DNA of 64,000 nt, from positions 1 through 64,000 of the forward strand of contig JAYZDF010000043.1 of NCBI GenBank assembly GCA_036337945.1. Direction: 5' to 3'. The stretch comes from JAYZDF01 sp036337945. Its GTDB lineage: Bacteria; Myxococcota; Kuafuiibacteriia; Kuafuiibacteriales; Kuafuiibacteriaceae. The position numbers and the translations under genes are program-made. The notes under the pieces are model-generated. The model was given only the letters and a program-made list of their open reading frames with translations. It had not been told where the DNA came from and did not search any database. Positions 43,665 to 52,125 of this stretch are shown one piece after another; the stretch's first letter is position 1, and each line of letters begins with the position of its first letter.

Positions 43665-45205
43665 TTATGGAACGAACTCCAATCTAAATCATACTTTTGT
43701 AAGTATTTGCGAAGCCTATCAGCGTCGTTCGCTTTTCTTTTCTTTTTGCGAGACTCCGAGAACAGATTTCTTCCGGCGTCAGATAAGGTCTTGCTATTGA
43801 GACAGACAGATATCACATCAGCCAATTGAACAGATTCGAAACGATCCAAGGTCATTCGAACGTCGAAGGCTAGGTACTGCTCCAAAAGCAGTGATGATGG
43901 GCCATCAGAGGTTTCCTGCCAAAGATTGGTTAGACGGTGTATTTCACGCTCTACAGCGTTTAACTGAATCGTTCCGAGCTGGGCCAGGGTGGCCAAGCGA
44001 TAAACTGACATCTCTATGTCGCGAAAGTTCCCTGGCCATTTGGCTTGAGGAGTCTGAGCAAATTTCAGAAATTGAGATTTGGCCTCAGGTGCGAATTGTA
44101 CTCGACGTCCTATTTTTCGCATATGTTCGAGTAAGGCAAATTCTACAGCCGGCTCAAGGTCCGAATAACGTTCTCGGACTGGAGGAATATCAAATTGCCA
44201 GGCAGATATGCGAAGCCAGAGATCCTGCCGAAAACGACCGGCTTTAACGGCTGCGCTGAGATTAGTTCGAGATCCAAGAAGAATACGAGTATTCAAAGGA
44301 ACATTCTTCGACGTGTCGACACTCAAAAAAGATTTATTTTCAATCGTCCGTAGCAGGTTTACTTGCGCGACCGGCTGCAGCTCCTCAATGGCATCAAGGT
44401 AAAGAACCCCTGGTGCTTGGGAAGCAAGAACCCCATTTGTCCCGAATAGATAATCTGTTATTTTTTCAGGGAGCTGAGCGGCGCAGTCAATCTCCTGAAA
44501 CGGGCCTTGGACTTTTCTTTCGGCTGATAAGAAATGATGCAGGCGCTTGGCGAGCGTAGACTTTCCGACACCCATGGGACCGCAAATAAAGATAGGCTCG
44601 GTAGTCAAAAGCGCGGCAGAGGCAATTTGATCGAGCGTCTCCGTAAAGTTCGACACAAGGGACATGCCGGGCGGAATTAATTTCTGATGGAGAGCTCCTG
44701 AGGATTTCGACGGGGATAGTTGAGGCTCTTCTTGAGGCTCAAGTTGAATTGCTTGAACACTAACACTCCCGATAAAATCATCGCCGGTTGGTGGATGGGT
44801 CTGGAGAAGCTCGGCCGGAAAATGGCGAGATTCTGTGAGCTTGAGCAAACAGAGTTGTTCAATCTGATGGGCGGGAGTCGTATGAACAAAATACTGGTTG
44901 TTTTCGGGATTAATTCGATAACCAGCCGCAAACGTTCTGAGAACGTTGTAGGTCTCGACGAGGTCTCCGGTCCGATGAGACGGGAGAGCAACGAGTTCAA
45001 CCTCCGTTTCGGGTGAGACGGCTTTCAGGTCCGCACAGATGGTTGGGAGATGCTTTCGCTGTTGTTCGGTGTGTAGAAGCACCAATCGATGGACAATAAA
45101 TTCCGGCTGGCTACAGACCGCGATTGTCGGTCTCCACTGAGACCAGCGCTGAGGCTTAGCTCCATGAGTACAACGCTCCCCGAGAATATTTATCACAACA
45201 TTCAT
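43661..45205 (-). CDS. rtcR: RtcR-like regulator lacking the GAFTGA loop
   Basis: A 514-residue homologue of RtcR, the activator of RNA 3'-phosphate cyclase genes. An N-terminal CARF-like sensor (about 1-140) precedes an AAA+ domain with Walker A CGPMGVGKSTLAKRL (about 207) and the WPGNFRDIEMSVYRLATLA segment. The C-terminal DNA-binding end (NDADRLRKYLQKYDLDW) closely follows known RtcR. Two core features of sigma54 activators are lost. Where LFG-x3-GAFTGA is expected the sequence is LFGTNGVLASQAPG, with the loop deleted, and Walker B reads LYLDAI without the catalytic Glu. It probably cannot remodel sigma54 holoenzyme normally. It is divergent from an rtcA-like gene. Confidence 0.88.
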   Translation of the reverse strand: MNVVINILGERCTHGAKPQRWSQWRPTIAVCSQPEFIVHRLVLLHTEQQRKHLPTICADLKAVSPETEVELVALPSHRTGDLVETYNVLRTFAAGYRINPENNQYFVHTTPAHQIEQLCLLKLTESRHFPAELLQTHPPTGDDFIGSVSVQAIQLEPQEEPQLSPSKSSGALHQKLIPPGMSLVSNFTETLDQIASAALLTTEPIFICGPMGVGKSTLAKRLHHFLSAERKVQGPFQEIDCAAQLPEKITDYLFGTNGVLASQAPGVLYLDAIEELQPVAQVNLLRTIENKSFLSVDTSKNVPLNTRILLGSRTNLSAAVKAGRFRQDLWLRISAWQFDIPPVRERYSDLEPAVEFALLEHMRKIGRRVQFAPEAKSQFLKFAQTPQAKWPGNFRDIEMSVYRLATLAQLGTIQLNAVEREIHRLTNLWQETSDGPSSLLLEQYLAFDVRMTLDRFESVQLADVISVCLNSKTLSDAGRNLFSESRKKKRKANDADRLRKYLQKYDLDWSSFHN

Positions 45206-45310
45206 TTAGAAATAATTATACGACTTTATATATTTCTCTATATTTATATGCAACCGAAACCAGAAGATGCTTAGAGAGCAATAGTTTCAATAGGTTACTA
45301 AAATAGCTTA

Positions 45311-45355
45311 TTTGAAGCATAAACCATTTTGGTCCAAATATTTTGAAGCCAAACC
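45311..45355. promoter_or_regulatory. Direct repeats around a dyad in the rtcR-rtcA gap
   Basis: TTTGAAGCATAAACC (45311-45325) and TTTGAAGCCAAACC (45342-45355) are near-identical direct repeats whose starts are 31 bases apart, about three helical turns. Between them TTTGG-T-CCAAA (45328-45338) is a perfect 11-base dyad. This is a plausible binding region for the RtcR-like protein. No -24/-12 sigma54 promoter with correct GG-N10-GC spacing is visible in the gap. Confidence 0.45.
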
Positions 45356-45408
45356 TAGTGTTTTCTATAGTTCTTTGGCTTAGAGGTGGTTGCGACGGTA
45401 AATTTAGA

Positions 45409-46464
45409 ATGTCAGACTATCGTCGGACGTTCGGCTTGTTAATTCTTGATGACGAAGAAATCCAGTTTGATGACCGCCTCTTTCTCCAGTGCGCGGGTTT
45501 AGCAGCGGCTAAAGGAATACCCGTGCGCTTTGTCTTTAGTGCCGCACCTGATGATGCTTATCGAATCAGCCGGCAAGCTTTGGGGATTCTAGAGGGCATG
45601 CGTCAATTTATGGAAGTGCGGATCGAGGAAGCCGAACTCGGTAGCTCCACAGTCGAAATTTGGCCAGGTTCCGTTCATTTTAGCGATCCCGTCGAAACTC
45701 GTTTACCAATAGCAACGGGAATTGCCCTCGCGCTGGAGGCATACCTCCCCATATTGCTCACTTCAAAGCAAGACCGTCGCATCTTACTTGAGGGTGGGAC
45801 TCATACCGATGATGCACCATGCTTCGATCACATTCAGCGGTCTCTAATTCCTTTGCTTGATCAAATGGGTGTGGATCTTCGCGCCGAACTTCTGCGACCC
45901 GGCTTTGCACCAGCTGGCGGCGGCGCCGTTCAAGTTTCGGCACAACCAGTGGCTGCGCCTCAACCTTTAGAACTCACCCACGCAGGCCGGCAGATACGAA
46001 ATAAGGCGACTTTACTTTGGTCTCATGGGCCCCAAAAAGACGCAGAAAAGCAAAAAGAGAACCTTGAGCAGAGTCTCCGCTGGAAAGCGTCGGAAATTGA
46101 ATTAAAGCGAAACAACGACTCTTTGAGTGCGGGGTACAGCGTGATTCTCGAATCGACGAAAGAAAATGTAAATAACATCTTTGCAGAACACAGCTTCCAA
46201 AAAACAACGCATGGAAGAGCCACGAAACGCGCCATAGAGCAATTCCGACGTTTTGCGGCCCAACGGGTACCCGTAAGTCGCTCACTCGCCGAGATGATGA
46301 TCGTGCCGATGGCTCTTAGCAAGGGCGGAAAGATAAGAACCGAACCTCTCAGTCAACACTCCGAACAGTTGTTACGATTACTGCCACGCTTTTTGCCCAT
46401 ACAGTATGAGGTTCAGCACAGCAGCCGCGCCGACGCGACCATCACAATCCAACAACAACACTAA
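45409..46464 (+). CDS. rtcA: RNA 3'-terminal phosphate cyclase-like protein with degenerate N-terminal motif
   Basis: A 351-residue RtcA-family protein. Recognisable blocks are LEGGTHTDDAP (EVSGGT..APP in true cyclases), PGFAPAGGGAVQV, LAEMMIVPMAL and PLSQHSEQLLRLLPRFLP, whose His317 matches the AMP-accepting His of RtcA. The N-terminal GEGGGQ-x2-R loop that helps form the active site is replaced (DEEIQFDDRLFLQ), and the RAKPGL-x-QH segment is also lost. The active His may remain while RNA-end cyclisation is doubtful. The ATG at 45409 is used, and a TTG upstream at 45343 would add 22 unrelated residues. It is divergent from rtcR. No rtcB is nearby. Confidence 0.82.
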   Translation: MSDYRRTFGLLILDDEEIQFDDRLFLQCAGLAAAKGIPVRFVFSAAPDDAYRISRQALGILEGMRQFMEVRIEEAELGSSTVEIWPGSVHFSDPVETRLPIATGIALALEAYLPILLTSKQDRRILLEGGTHTDDAPCFDHIQRSLIPLLDQMGVDLRAELLRPGFAPAGGGAVQVSAQPVAAPQPLELTHAGRQIRNKATLLWSHGPQKDAEKQKENLEQSLRWKASEIELKRNNDSLSAGYSVILESTKENVNNIFAEHSFQKTTHGRATKRAIEQFRRFAAQRVPVSRSLAEMMIVPMALSKGGKIRTEPLSQHSEQLLRLLPRFLPIQYEVQHSSRADATITIQQQH

Positions 46465-46513
46465 CGTAGATAACGACTATTAATAAGGACCTAATTGTTG
46501 GGGGGGTTTGAAA

Positions 46514-46589
46514 TGGTGCCCAGTCGCGGATTTGAACCACGGACACGAGGATTTTCAGTCCACTGCTCTACCAACTGAGCTAACTGGGC
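46514..46589 (-). tRNA. tRNA-Phe (GAA)
   Basis: A 76-base cloverleaf with encoded CCA. Acceptor GCCCAGT pairs with ACTGGGC, the discriminator is A, the D arm is GCTC...GAGC, the T arm is CGTGG-TTCAAAT-CCGCG, and the anticodon loop CTGAAAA gives GAA for Phe. The anticodon stem GTGGA/TCCTC has a U-U mismatch at positions 28-42. It lies 49 bases after the rtcA-like gene on the opposite strand. The following 243 bases up to the TonB-like gene hold its promoter and nothing else clear. Confidence 0.95.
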
Positions 46590-46602
46590 ACCGAGGACTG
46601 CG

Positions 46603-46631
46603 GGCATAACAAGTTCTGGCGTTTGTGCCAA
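46603..46631 (-). promoter_or_regulatory. Probable promoter of tRNA-Phe
   Basis: On the minus strand, TTGGCA and TATGCC are separated by 17 bases and followed by a GC-rich discriminator (CGCAG), with transcription expected to start about 7 bases before the tRNA 5' end. This is a consensus match, not proof. Confidence 0.45.
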
Positions 46632-46832
46632 ATTATTTCGTACATGGGCCCCAGATTCGCGCATTTTTTGTTCCTAGAGGCAGAAACGAGACGAAAGAGC
46701 GGTCAAACAGATGAAATCAGAACAGATCTCAGTACTGTTTTGTCGGTCAAACACGAAAAGCTTTGCCTCAGACAAAACCGTAGAGGGGGGAGGACTGGCC
46801 AAAAGGCGGGCTTGTGAGTACCCTCCACAGGC

Positions 46833-48605
46833 ATGTCAGCTTGGAGCGTAGGGCTGTTCGTTTTGATCTCATCGACATCGACCGTTTCAGACAGTCCTCT
46901 TCCGCTGACCGAAGAGGAGCTCAGATTATTAGACAGCATCGAGGCTGAACAACTCCAAGCAACGGTTCCGACACGACATAAGACGCTGGCCAAAGACAAA
47001 AAAAAGAACCACTACGCGCACGAAAACTCTCGGACTTGGGCGGCTACGCTGACCGAAAACGTCGCCGCGTCGGATGCGCCGATCCGTTGGACTCGAGACG
47101 AACCAGGTCATCTAAAACCAATGGTAAAAGGCTTGGCATCACACCGAAGTCTCATTGCCATGGACGGCCTTCCTATTCGGACAATGTTTGATGGAATTAA
47201 CGAAATCGGGGCTGCGCACCTCTTTGATCCCCAAACCCTGATTGCGCCCAAGCTTAATCAGACAAGCTTGAGTCTTCAGCGAAAGCAATGGGTACCAGGG
47301 TCTGGCGCGCAAGGTTGGCTCACCTTAGGAAGCTACCTAAGAGACTACGGAGGAGGTCTAAGCTTCGGTCATGGAGCAACAAATTTTCACATCTTCGGAC
47401 AAGCCGCTATTAGTCAACCCGCAACCGGGTACCTTACAGCGGAGCAAAATACGACACGATATAACGCTCACCTTCGAACATCCAATAGCGGCCTCACGAA
47501 AAGTCCTTTCTCCTGGACGATTGGTCTCGATATCGACGAGGTGCAAGATTTCGTTCGATGGGAACTTGATTCAAGAGGCAACGCGATCGAACTCAGAAGA
47601 AATCGTATGGGTGGATTTGGACGATGGGGTTATAAAAATAAATTTCTCCAGGTGATGCTTCAACCGTATTATTTCCACTACGTCACCGAGCAAGATAATC
47701 CCCGAGCAATTGCAGGGAATGAGAACGTGCATCAGACGGGTTTGCAATTCAGCGCCGCGGGGCGAGTTTTGGAGAATACTATGCTTGGCCTAGAACTGGA
47801 GGGGCAACGACAGATAGGCGAACATAATTCAGGAAATGATCCGCTCTTGGCCGAACAAACCAAGCTAAGAGCTGGGTTCACGGCATACTATGGTAACCAA
47901 ACGAGCTCCGACGTAGCAAAGTCATTCATCAAAGCAGTTTTAGGGAGAGAGCTTGGAGAACAGAGACGAAACGAAGATACAGATTCAATAGGATACTTCT
48001 TTGGATCGATCGCGGGCGCATACCAAGTTCTAGACTCCCTTCAACTCTTTGGTGGGGTTCAATACAACCCTCAATTCCCCAGTGTGAAAGACCGAATAAG
48101 AGGTTCATCGAATGAGATTGAACATCTGATTCACGGCTATCTCGGACTGACCGGCACCGCAAAAAACCTAGCAATCTCTGCTGAATTCTACTCAAACCAA
48201 TACAGAGACCTTCGAATCTCTGATCGCTTTGGTACGAACATCGTTCGCCGAGACAGTCAACTTGATGTCGGCAGTTTGCTTACGGTAAGTTGGCGGCTAT
48301 CTCAAAACATTCAAATGATTGGGTCCAATGGATTTGAGATGACCAGTAATAAGAATTACCACTACCGGCGCTTGAGATTGGTTTATAGGCACAGCCCAAG
48401 GGGCGTGTTAGCGGAAGCATCCGCATCTCAGTGGTCAAATACGACGTTTTGGACGAATCTTGCTTTTCAAGCACCTTTCCTCGACGAGCGTTTTTTCGCC
48501 AGGCTTTCGCTGGATAATATTCAAGATTATGAGAGCGTGAGGCCAGACAGTTCACTACCCGAGCCAGAACTCAGTGTCCGGCTTCTTCTAAAAGCAGCGT
48601 GGTAA
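46833..48605 (+). CDS. TonB-dependent receptor-like outer-membrane protein
   Basis: A 590-residue exported protein with an N-terminal signal (LFVLISSTSTVSDS). A plug-like segment (SHRSLIAMDGLPIRTMFDGI) is followed by about 420 residues of alternating beta-strand sequence ending in an aromatic residue (LLKAAW). This is the layout of a TonB-dependent outer-membrane receptor, shorter than the usual 650-800 residues, and a TonB box is not clear. The substrate is unknown. It is followed by the convergent pseudokinase gene 16 bases away. Confidence 0.72.
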   Translation: MSAWSVGLFVLISSTSTVSDSPLPLTEEELRLLDSIEAEQLQATVPTRHKTLAKDKKKNHYAHENSRTWAATLTENVAASDAPIRWTRDEPGHLKPMVKGLASHRSLIAMDGLPIRTMFDGINEIGAAHLFDPQTLIAPKLNQTSLSLQRKQWVPGSGAQGWLTLGSYLRDYGGGLSFGHGATNFHIFGQAAISQPATGYLTAEQNTTRYNAHLRTSNSGLTKSPFSWTIGLDIDEVQDFVRWELDSRGNAIELRRNRMGGFGRWGYKNKFLQVMLQPYYFHYVTEQDNPRAIAGNENVHQTGLQFSAAGRVLENTMLGLELEGQRQIGEHNSGNDPLLAEQTKLRAGFTAYYGNQTSSDVAKSFIKAVLGRELGEQRRNEDTDSIGYFFGSIAGAYQVLDSLQLFGGVQYNPQFPSVKDRIRGSSNEIEHLIHGYLGLTGTAKNLAISAEFYSNQYRDLRISDRFGTNIVRRDSQLDVGSLLTVSWRLSQNIQMIGSNGFEMTSNKNYHYRRLRLVYRHSPRGVLAEASASQWSNTTFWTNLAFQAPFLDERFFARLSLDNIQDYESVRPDSSLPEPELSVRLLLKAAW

Positions 48606-48621
48606 AGCTGACTTTTTTTGA

Positions 48622-51204
48622 TTACTTCTTCTTGAGAAAGTTGACCTTCATTTGAGCGCCGGGAGCCATTTCTATCCAGCGTACCTTGCTCTTACCTTTG
48701 TGGGTCATCTTGATCCTATGCTTACCTTCGTACAGTTCTAGAGTTTTCACTGGAGCCTTCCCGGCAACCAATCCGTCGACCTCAAGCTCAGCACCCTTTG
48801 GCGCGCGAATTGCCAACGTTCCTGGGAGTAGCTCAATTTTTTCGCGATAGACTCCGCCGCCTTTGATCTCAAATTCACGATATACGTTGATTCGTTTTTC
48901 TTCATCGGTGAGACGAATCCGATACTTGCCTGGTTTGAGCTTCACTGAGATGGGTGTTCGGCCAAAATCCAATTCTTCGGTATCAAAGAGAGTGGACGCA
49001 CTCAGTTCGGGGACGGATGTTAGTTCAAAAGATGCTTCTTGTAATACTTCGCTTTCGACCATCTCATCGGCGACTTCAGAAGGCACGGTATCATCTGTCG
49101 GCGCCACTAACTGAGGCTTTTGGGTCTTGGCTGATGCTTTTTCTCCGTCTTGAGTAATTTGAGCAATCTCCTTGTAAGAGATCTGTCTTTGATTACCTTC
49201 GCTAAGTTCAGGCGCGGCTTCTTTGCCAAAATAATAAACGGAAAACAATGCTCCACCTGCGACCAAGAGCAGGAAGAAAAGCATGGATCTAGAATTGTCT
49301 CCGACGTTTTTACGAAATGCAGTAATCGAATCATCCCGAATGGGAGCTCGAGGAACAGCGGCTGGCAAGCCGGATTCGTTCTTCCATTGATCGCCATCCG
49401 GACGAGAAAAGCCTCGACCAGGAATTCGACTGGTTGTTTCATGAGCTGCAGAAGGTCCAATCGTCACATGTATTTGCTTTTTCTTAGCAGACGCGGCGAC
49501 CTCGGTCGCTGCACGATCAGGGGCCAATCGGTCTTGAACCTCTGAGGAGTCATTTGTTTCAAGCTTTTCCTCATCGTCCTCTTCAACGGCGGATTCACTC
49601 GCCACTTCGTCATCAGGTACGGTCTCCTCTGACAACGCAGGTTCGGCTTCTTCATCTGGCGCAGATTCGTCTTCAGAGACTTGTTCGTCGGAAGACTCTG
49701 CCACAGACTCGGAGGAAGATTCTTCAGAAATGGAGTCGTCCTGGTTGTCCATTTGCTCAGACTCAACGATGCTCTCGATAGAGCGACTTGAAACCTCTTC
49801 ACTACTTTGCTCATCTAATTCGGATAGCAGCGATAAGTCATGGGCGGCTTCGTGAGTTTCGGATGCATCAGCGTCATCGGAATCGGAAACAGCACTGTCA
49901 GAAGACTGCTCTACTCCTTCGTCTACTTCATCCGTAGACGTTTCAGAATTTGCAGAATCTTGTGCAGAGGAGTCGTCGCTTGCCGGAGAGGCACTAGAAT
50001 CAGCATTCGTTTCGTCTAGGGCTGATTCATCAGATTCCTCGGAGGTCGAATCCTTGGCTGTAGCTAGGTTATCTTTCGAAGCCGGACGCTTTACCACCAT
50101 CGTTTCCTGAGCTCGCTGGTCGATTGATTCTTCATCAGACTCTTCAGGATCATCTACAATATCTAGTTCGTTTGGGTCACCCTCAACAATAAGAACACGG
50201 GCATCCTGAAAGAGTGTTTCCTCCCATTGATCTAGTTCACAATATTCGAGTTTTGTTTGTAAAGAGAGATCATCTTGACGACCGAGAAGTACGGTTCTTT
50301 CGGCTCGCTCCATACTTTCGGGTGGGATCAGATCATCGATGAACACAGATATCATGCCTGCGCTCGCGATTTGATCTTTGGCTGCACGTTCGATGGCAAT
50401 ACGCATTGCCTCCACCGACTCAAAACGTTTTTGCACACGTTTTGACATTGCTTTCAAAGCAAGGTCCAACAGTTCCCCACCGAGACCTTCCAGTTCTGTA
50501 CGAGGAGGCGTGTTTGTCATGATCGCATCTTCGAGATCATCTTCGTGGGTAAACGGTGCTACTCCGGTAAGTAAGGTGTACAAAATAGCGCCTAATGCGT
50601 AGACATCCGACGCTTCAGTCGCGGCTTGTGTACCACCAATAATTTGTTCGGGAGCTTGATAGGAATTGATTCCGTGGTGCTCTTGATTTTGAGCGGCAGA
50701 GGCACCGTATCCCGTAAGCTTTGCAACGCCCGCAAATGAGACCATTACGGTGTCGGGTCGCAGCCCGCCGTGTACTCTCAACTGCGAGGATGACACATCT
50801 GACAATACAGAGTACGCATGACCGCTTCCTGCACACAAATCCAGCAAGATTCGACAAGCAAAGGGGACCGGCATCGTAACCTCGTTTTCCTGAGCAGCTT
50901 GAATCAGCGCGCTCAAAGGTTCGCCGTCAACATATTCGACGATTCGAGCCCAACCTCGGTGAAATGCTTCGAGGCCAAAGGTACGAATCACATTTTCGTG
51001 TTGAAGAGATTTTGCAAAGCGAACTTCATTCGCGACAGCCTCGAGTTGCGTCCGACTTTCCGACACTGATTCGGGAAGAAATACTGCTGCGCGAATATCA
51101 CGGACATCCGCAGTATTCTCCCGTGGTTCTGAGACCAAAGCTGCACGATTAGAAGCTTGGCTCGGAAGTTTTCCGAGTAATCCGTAAGGCCGTCGATTAG
51201 TCAC
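48622..51204 (-). CDS. Pseudokinase with acidic linker, transmembrane helix and PEGA domain
   Basis: An 860-residue protein. Residues about 5-275 have the Ser/Thr kinase fold (QHENVIRTFGLEAF, YQAPEQIIGGTQAATEASDV, YALGAILYTLLTG). The catalytic residues are gone: the VAIK Lys position is Ala (IRAAVFLP), HRD reads HGG (VHGGLRPDT) and DFG reads GYG (KLTGYGAS). It should not phosphorylate. About 200 residues of Ser/Glu/Asp-rich sequence (about 360-560) precede one transmembrane helix (about 640-660, MLFFLLLVAGGALFSVYYFG). The outer part ends in PEGA-type repeats (LKPGKYRIRLTDEEKR, LYEGKHRIKMTHKGK). It probably links a cytosolic partner to the cell wall or envelope. Confidence 0.88.
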   Translation of the reverse strand: MTNRRPYGLLGKLPSQASNRAALVSEPRENTADVRDIRAAVFLPESVSESRTQLEAVANEVRFAKSLQHENVIRTFGLEAFHRGWARIVEYVDGEPLSALIQAAQENEVTMPVPFACRILLDLCAGSGHAYSVLSDVSSSQLRVHGGLRPDTVMVSFAGVAKLTGYGASAAQNQEHHGINSYQAPEQIIGGTQAATEASDVYALGAILYTLLTGVAPFTHEDDLEDAIMTNTPPRTELEGLGGELLDLALKAMSKRVQKRFESVEAMRIAIERAAKDQIASAGMISVFIDDLIPPESMERAERTVLLGRQDDLSLQTKLEYCELDQWEETLFQDARVLIVEGDPNELDIVDDPEESDEESIDQRAQETMVVKRPASKDNLATAKDSTSEESDESALDETNADSSASPASDDSSAQDSANSETSTDEVDEGVEQSSDSAVSDSDDADASETHEAAHDLSLLSELDEQSSEEVSSRSIESIVESEQMDNQDDSISEESSSESVAESSDEQVSEDESAPDEEAEPALSEETVPDDEVASESAVEEDDEEKLETNDSSEVQDRLAPDRAATEVAASAKKKQIHVTIGPSAAHETTSRIPGRGFSRPDGDQWKNESGLPAAVPRAPIRDDSITAFRKNVGDNSRSMLFFLLLVAGGALFSVYYFGKEAAPELSEGNQRQISYKEIAQITQDGEKASAKTQKPQLVAPTDDTVPSEVADEMVESEVLQEASFELTSVPELSASTLFDTEELDFGRTPISVKLKPGKYRIRLTDEEKRINVYREFEIKGGGVYREKIELLPGTLAIRAPKGAELEVDGLVAGKAPVKTLELYEGKHRIKMTHKGKSKVRWIEMAPGAQMKVNFLKKK

Positions 51205-51273
51205 CGGGCTGTATCCTACCTGATCGTTGGAGGATTTCCATGAACTGGCGCATAGCGTATGAGATTATTTGTA

Positions 51274-52125
51274 ATGCAAACACTTTCGTTCAAAGGCTTT
51301 GAGCTTGAAGTTTTCTCAATCGGAGGGATCGAGAGCTGTTACCGTATACCTAACCATAAGATATTATTTGATATTGGTCGTTGTCCTCCTGGATCTGATC
51401 GGTTTTCAAAGCTCTTTTTGTCTCACAGTCATATCGACCACGCCGGTGGTTTACCCTATTACGTTTCTATGCGAAATCTCAAACAGATGTCGCCCCCAAC
51501 CATTTATTGTCCGAAGGAAAGCCGGGAAAATCTGTGGAAAATGCTGAAATCCTGGACAAATTTAGATGCTGATGCCGACCGGTGCGAATTGATAGGTGTG
51601 GAAGCGGGCGAAGAAATTGCTCTCTCATCTGACCGCTACGTGCGCGCTTTTGGATCCCCTCATCGAGTTCCGGTGCGTGGGTACACGTTATTTCGTCGGT
51701 CCAAGAAGCTTAAGTCGAAATATCAAGGCGAATCGTCAACAAACATCTCGCAGCTTGTCAAACAAGGGACAGAAGTTCACGAATCGAAAATCGTTCCAGA
51801 ATTCTGCTTTCCTGGAGATTCAATGATTGAAGTTCTCAATCGTGAGTCGAGCATCACTCAGGCCAAAATCCTTCTCTTGGAATGTACGTTCGCAGGCTCG
51901 GAAGTCTCTGTGAAAAGAGCAAAAAAAGCGGGACACATTCATCTCGATCAAATTGCTGAAAATGCCGACCGCTTTGAAAACGAAGCCATTGTTCTCACTC
52001 ATTGGTCGCAACGATATAGCAATGCTCAGATCGCTAGAGAAGTTGAAAAAGCTCTGCCCGAAAAATTACTCGAACGCGTACATATTGTTTTTCCACGACA
52101 ATCAGATAAGCCCGCGAATAAGTGA
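51274..52125 (+). CDS. MBL-fold hydrolase, RNase Z-like
   Basis: A 283-residue metallo-beta-lactamase-fold protein. The metal motif is SHSHIDHAGGLPYY (HxHxDH), a GDS loop (FPGDSMIEVL) follows, and late histidines appear in HIHLDQI and VLTHWSQRY. The form resembles tRNase Z-type proteins described in plants and some bacteria, but the substrate is unproven. The ATG at 51274 is preferred over 51259 because the first strand begins directly after it. Its 3' end overlaps the next, convergent MBL gene by 24 bases. Confidence 0.8.
   Translation: MQTLSFKGFELEVFSIGGIESCYRIPNHKILFDIGRCPPGSDRFSKLFLSHSHIDHAGGLPYYVSMRNLKQMSPPTIYCPKESRENLWKMLKSWTNLDADADRCELIGVEAGEEIALSSDRYVRAFGSPHRVPVRGYTLFRRSKKLKSKYQGESSTNISQLVKQGTEVHESKIVPEFCFPGDSMIEVLNRESSITQAKILLLECTFAGSEVSVKRAKKAGHIHLDQIAENADRFENEAIVLTHWSQRYSNAQIAREVEKALPEKLLERVHIVFPRQSDKPANK

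Noticed and set aside
45376..45393. TTGGC...TTGC resembling a sigma54 promoter before the rtcA-like gene
   Set aside because: GG to GC distance is 15 instead of 12 bases, too long for sigma54.
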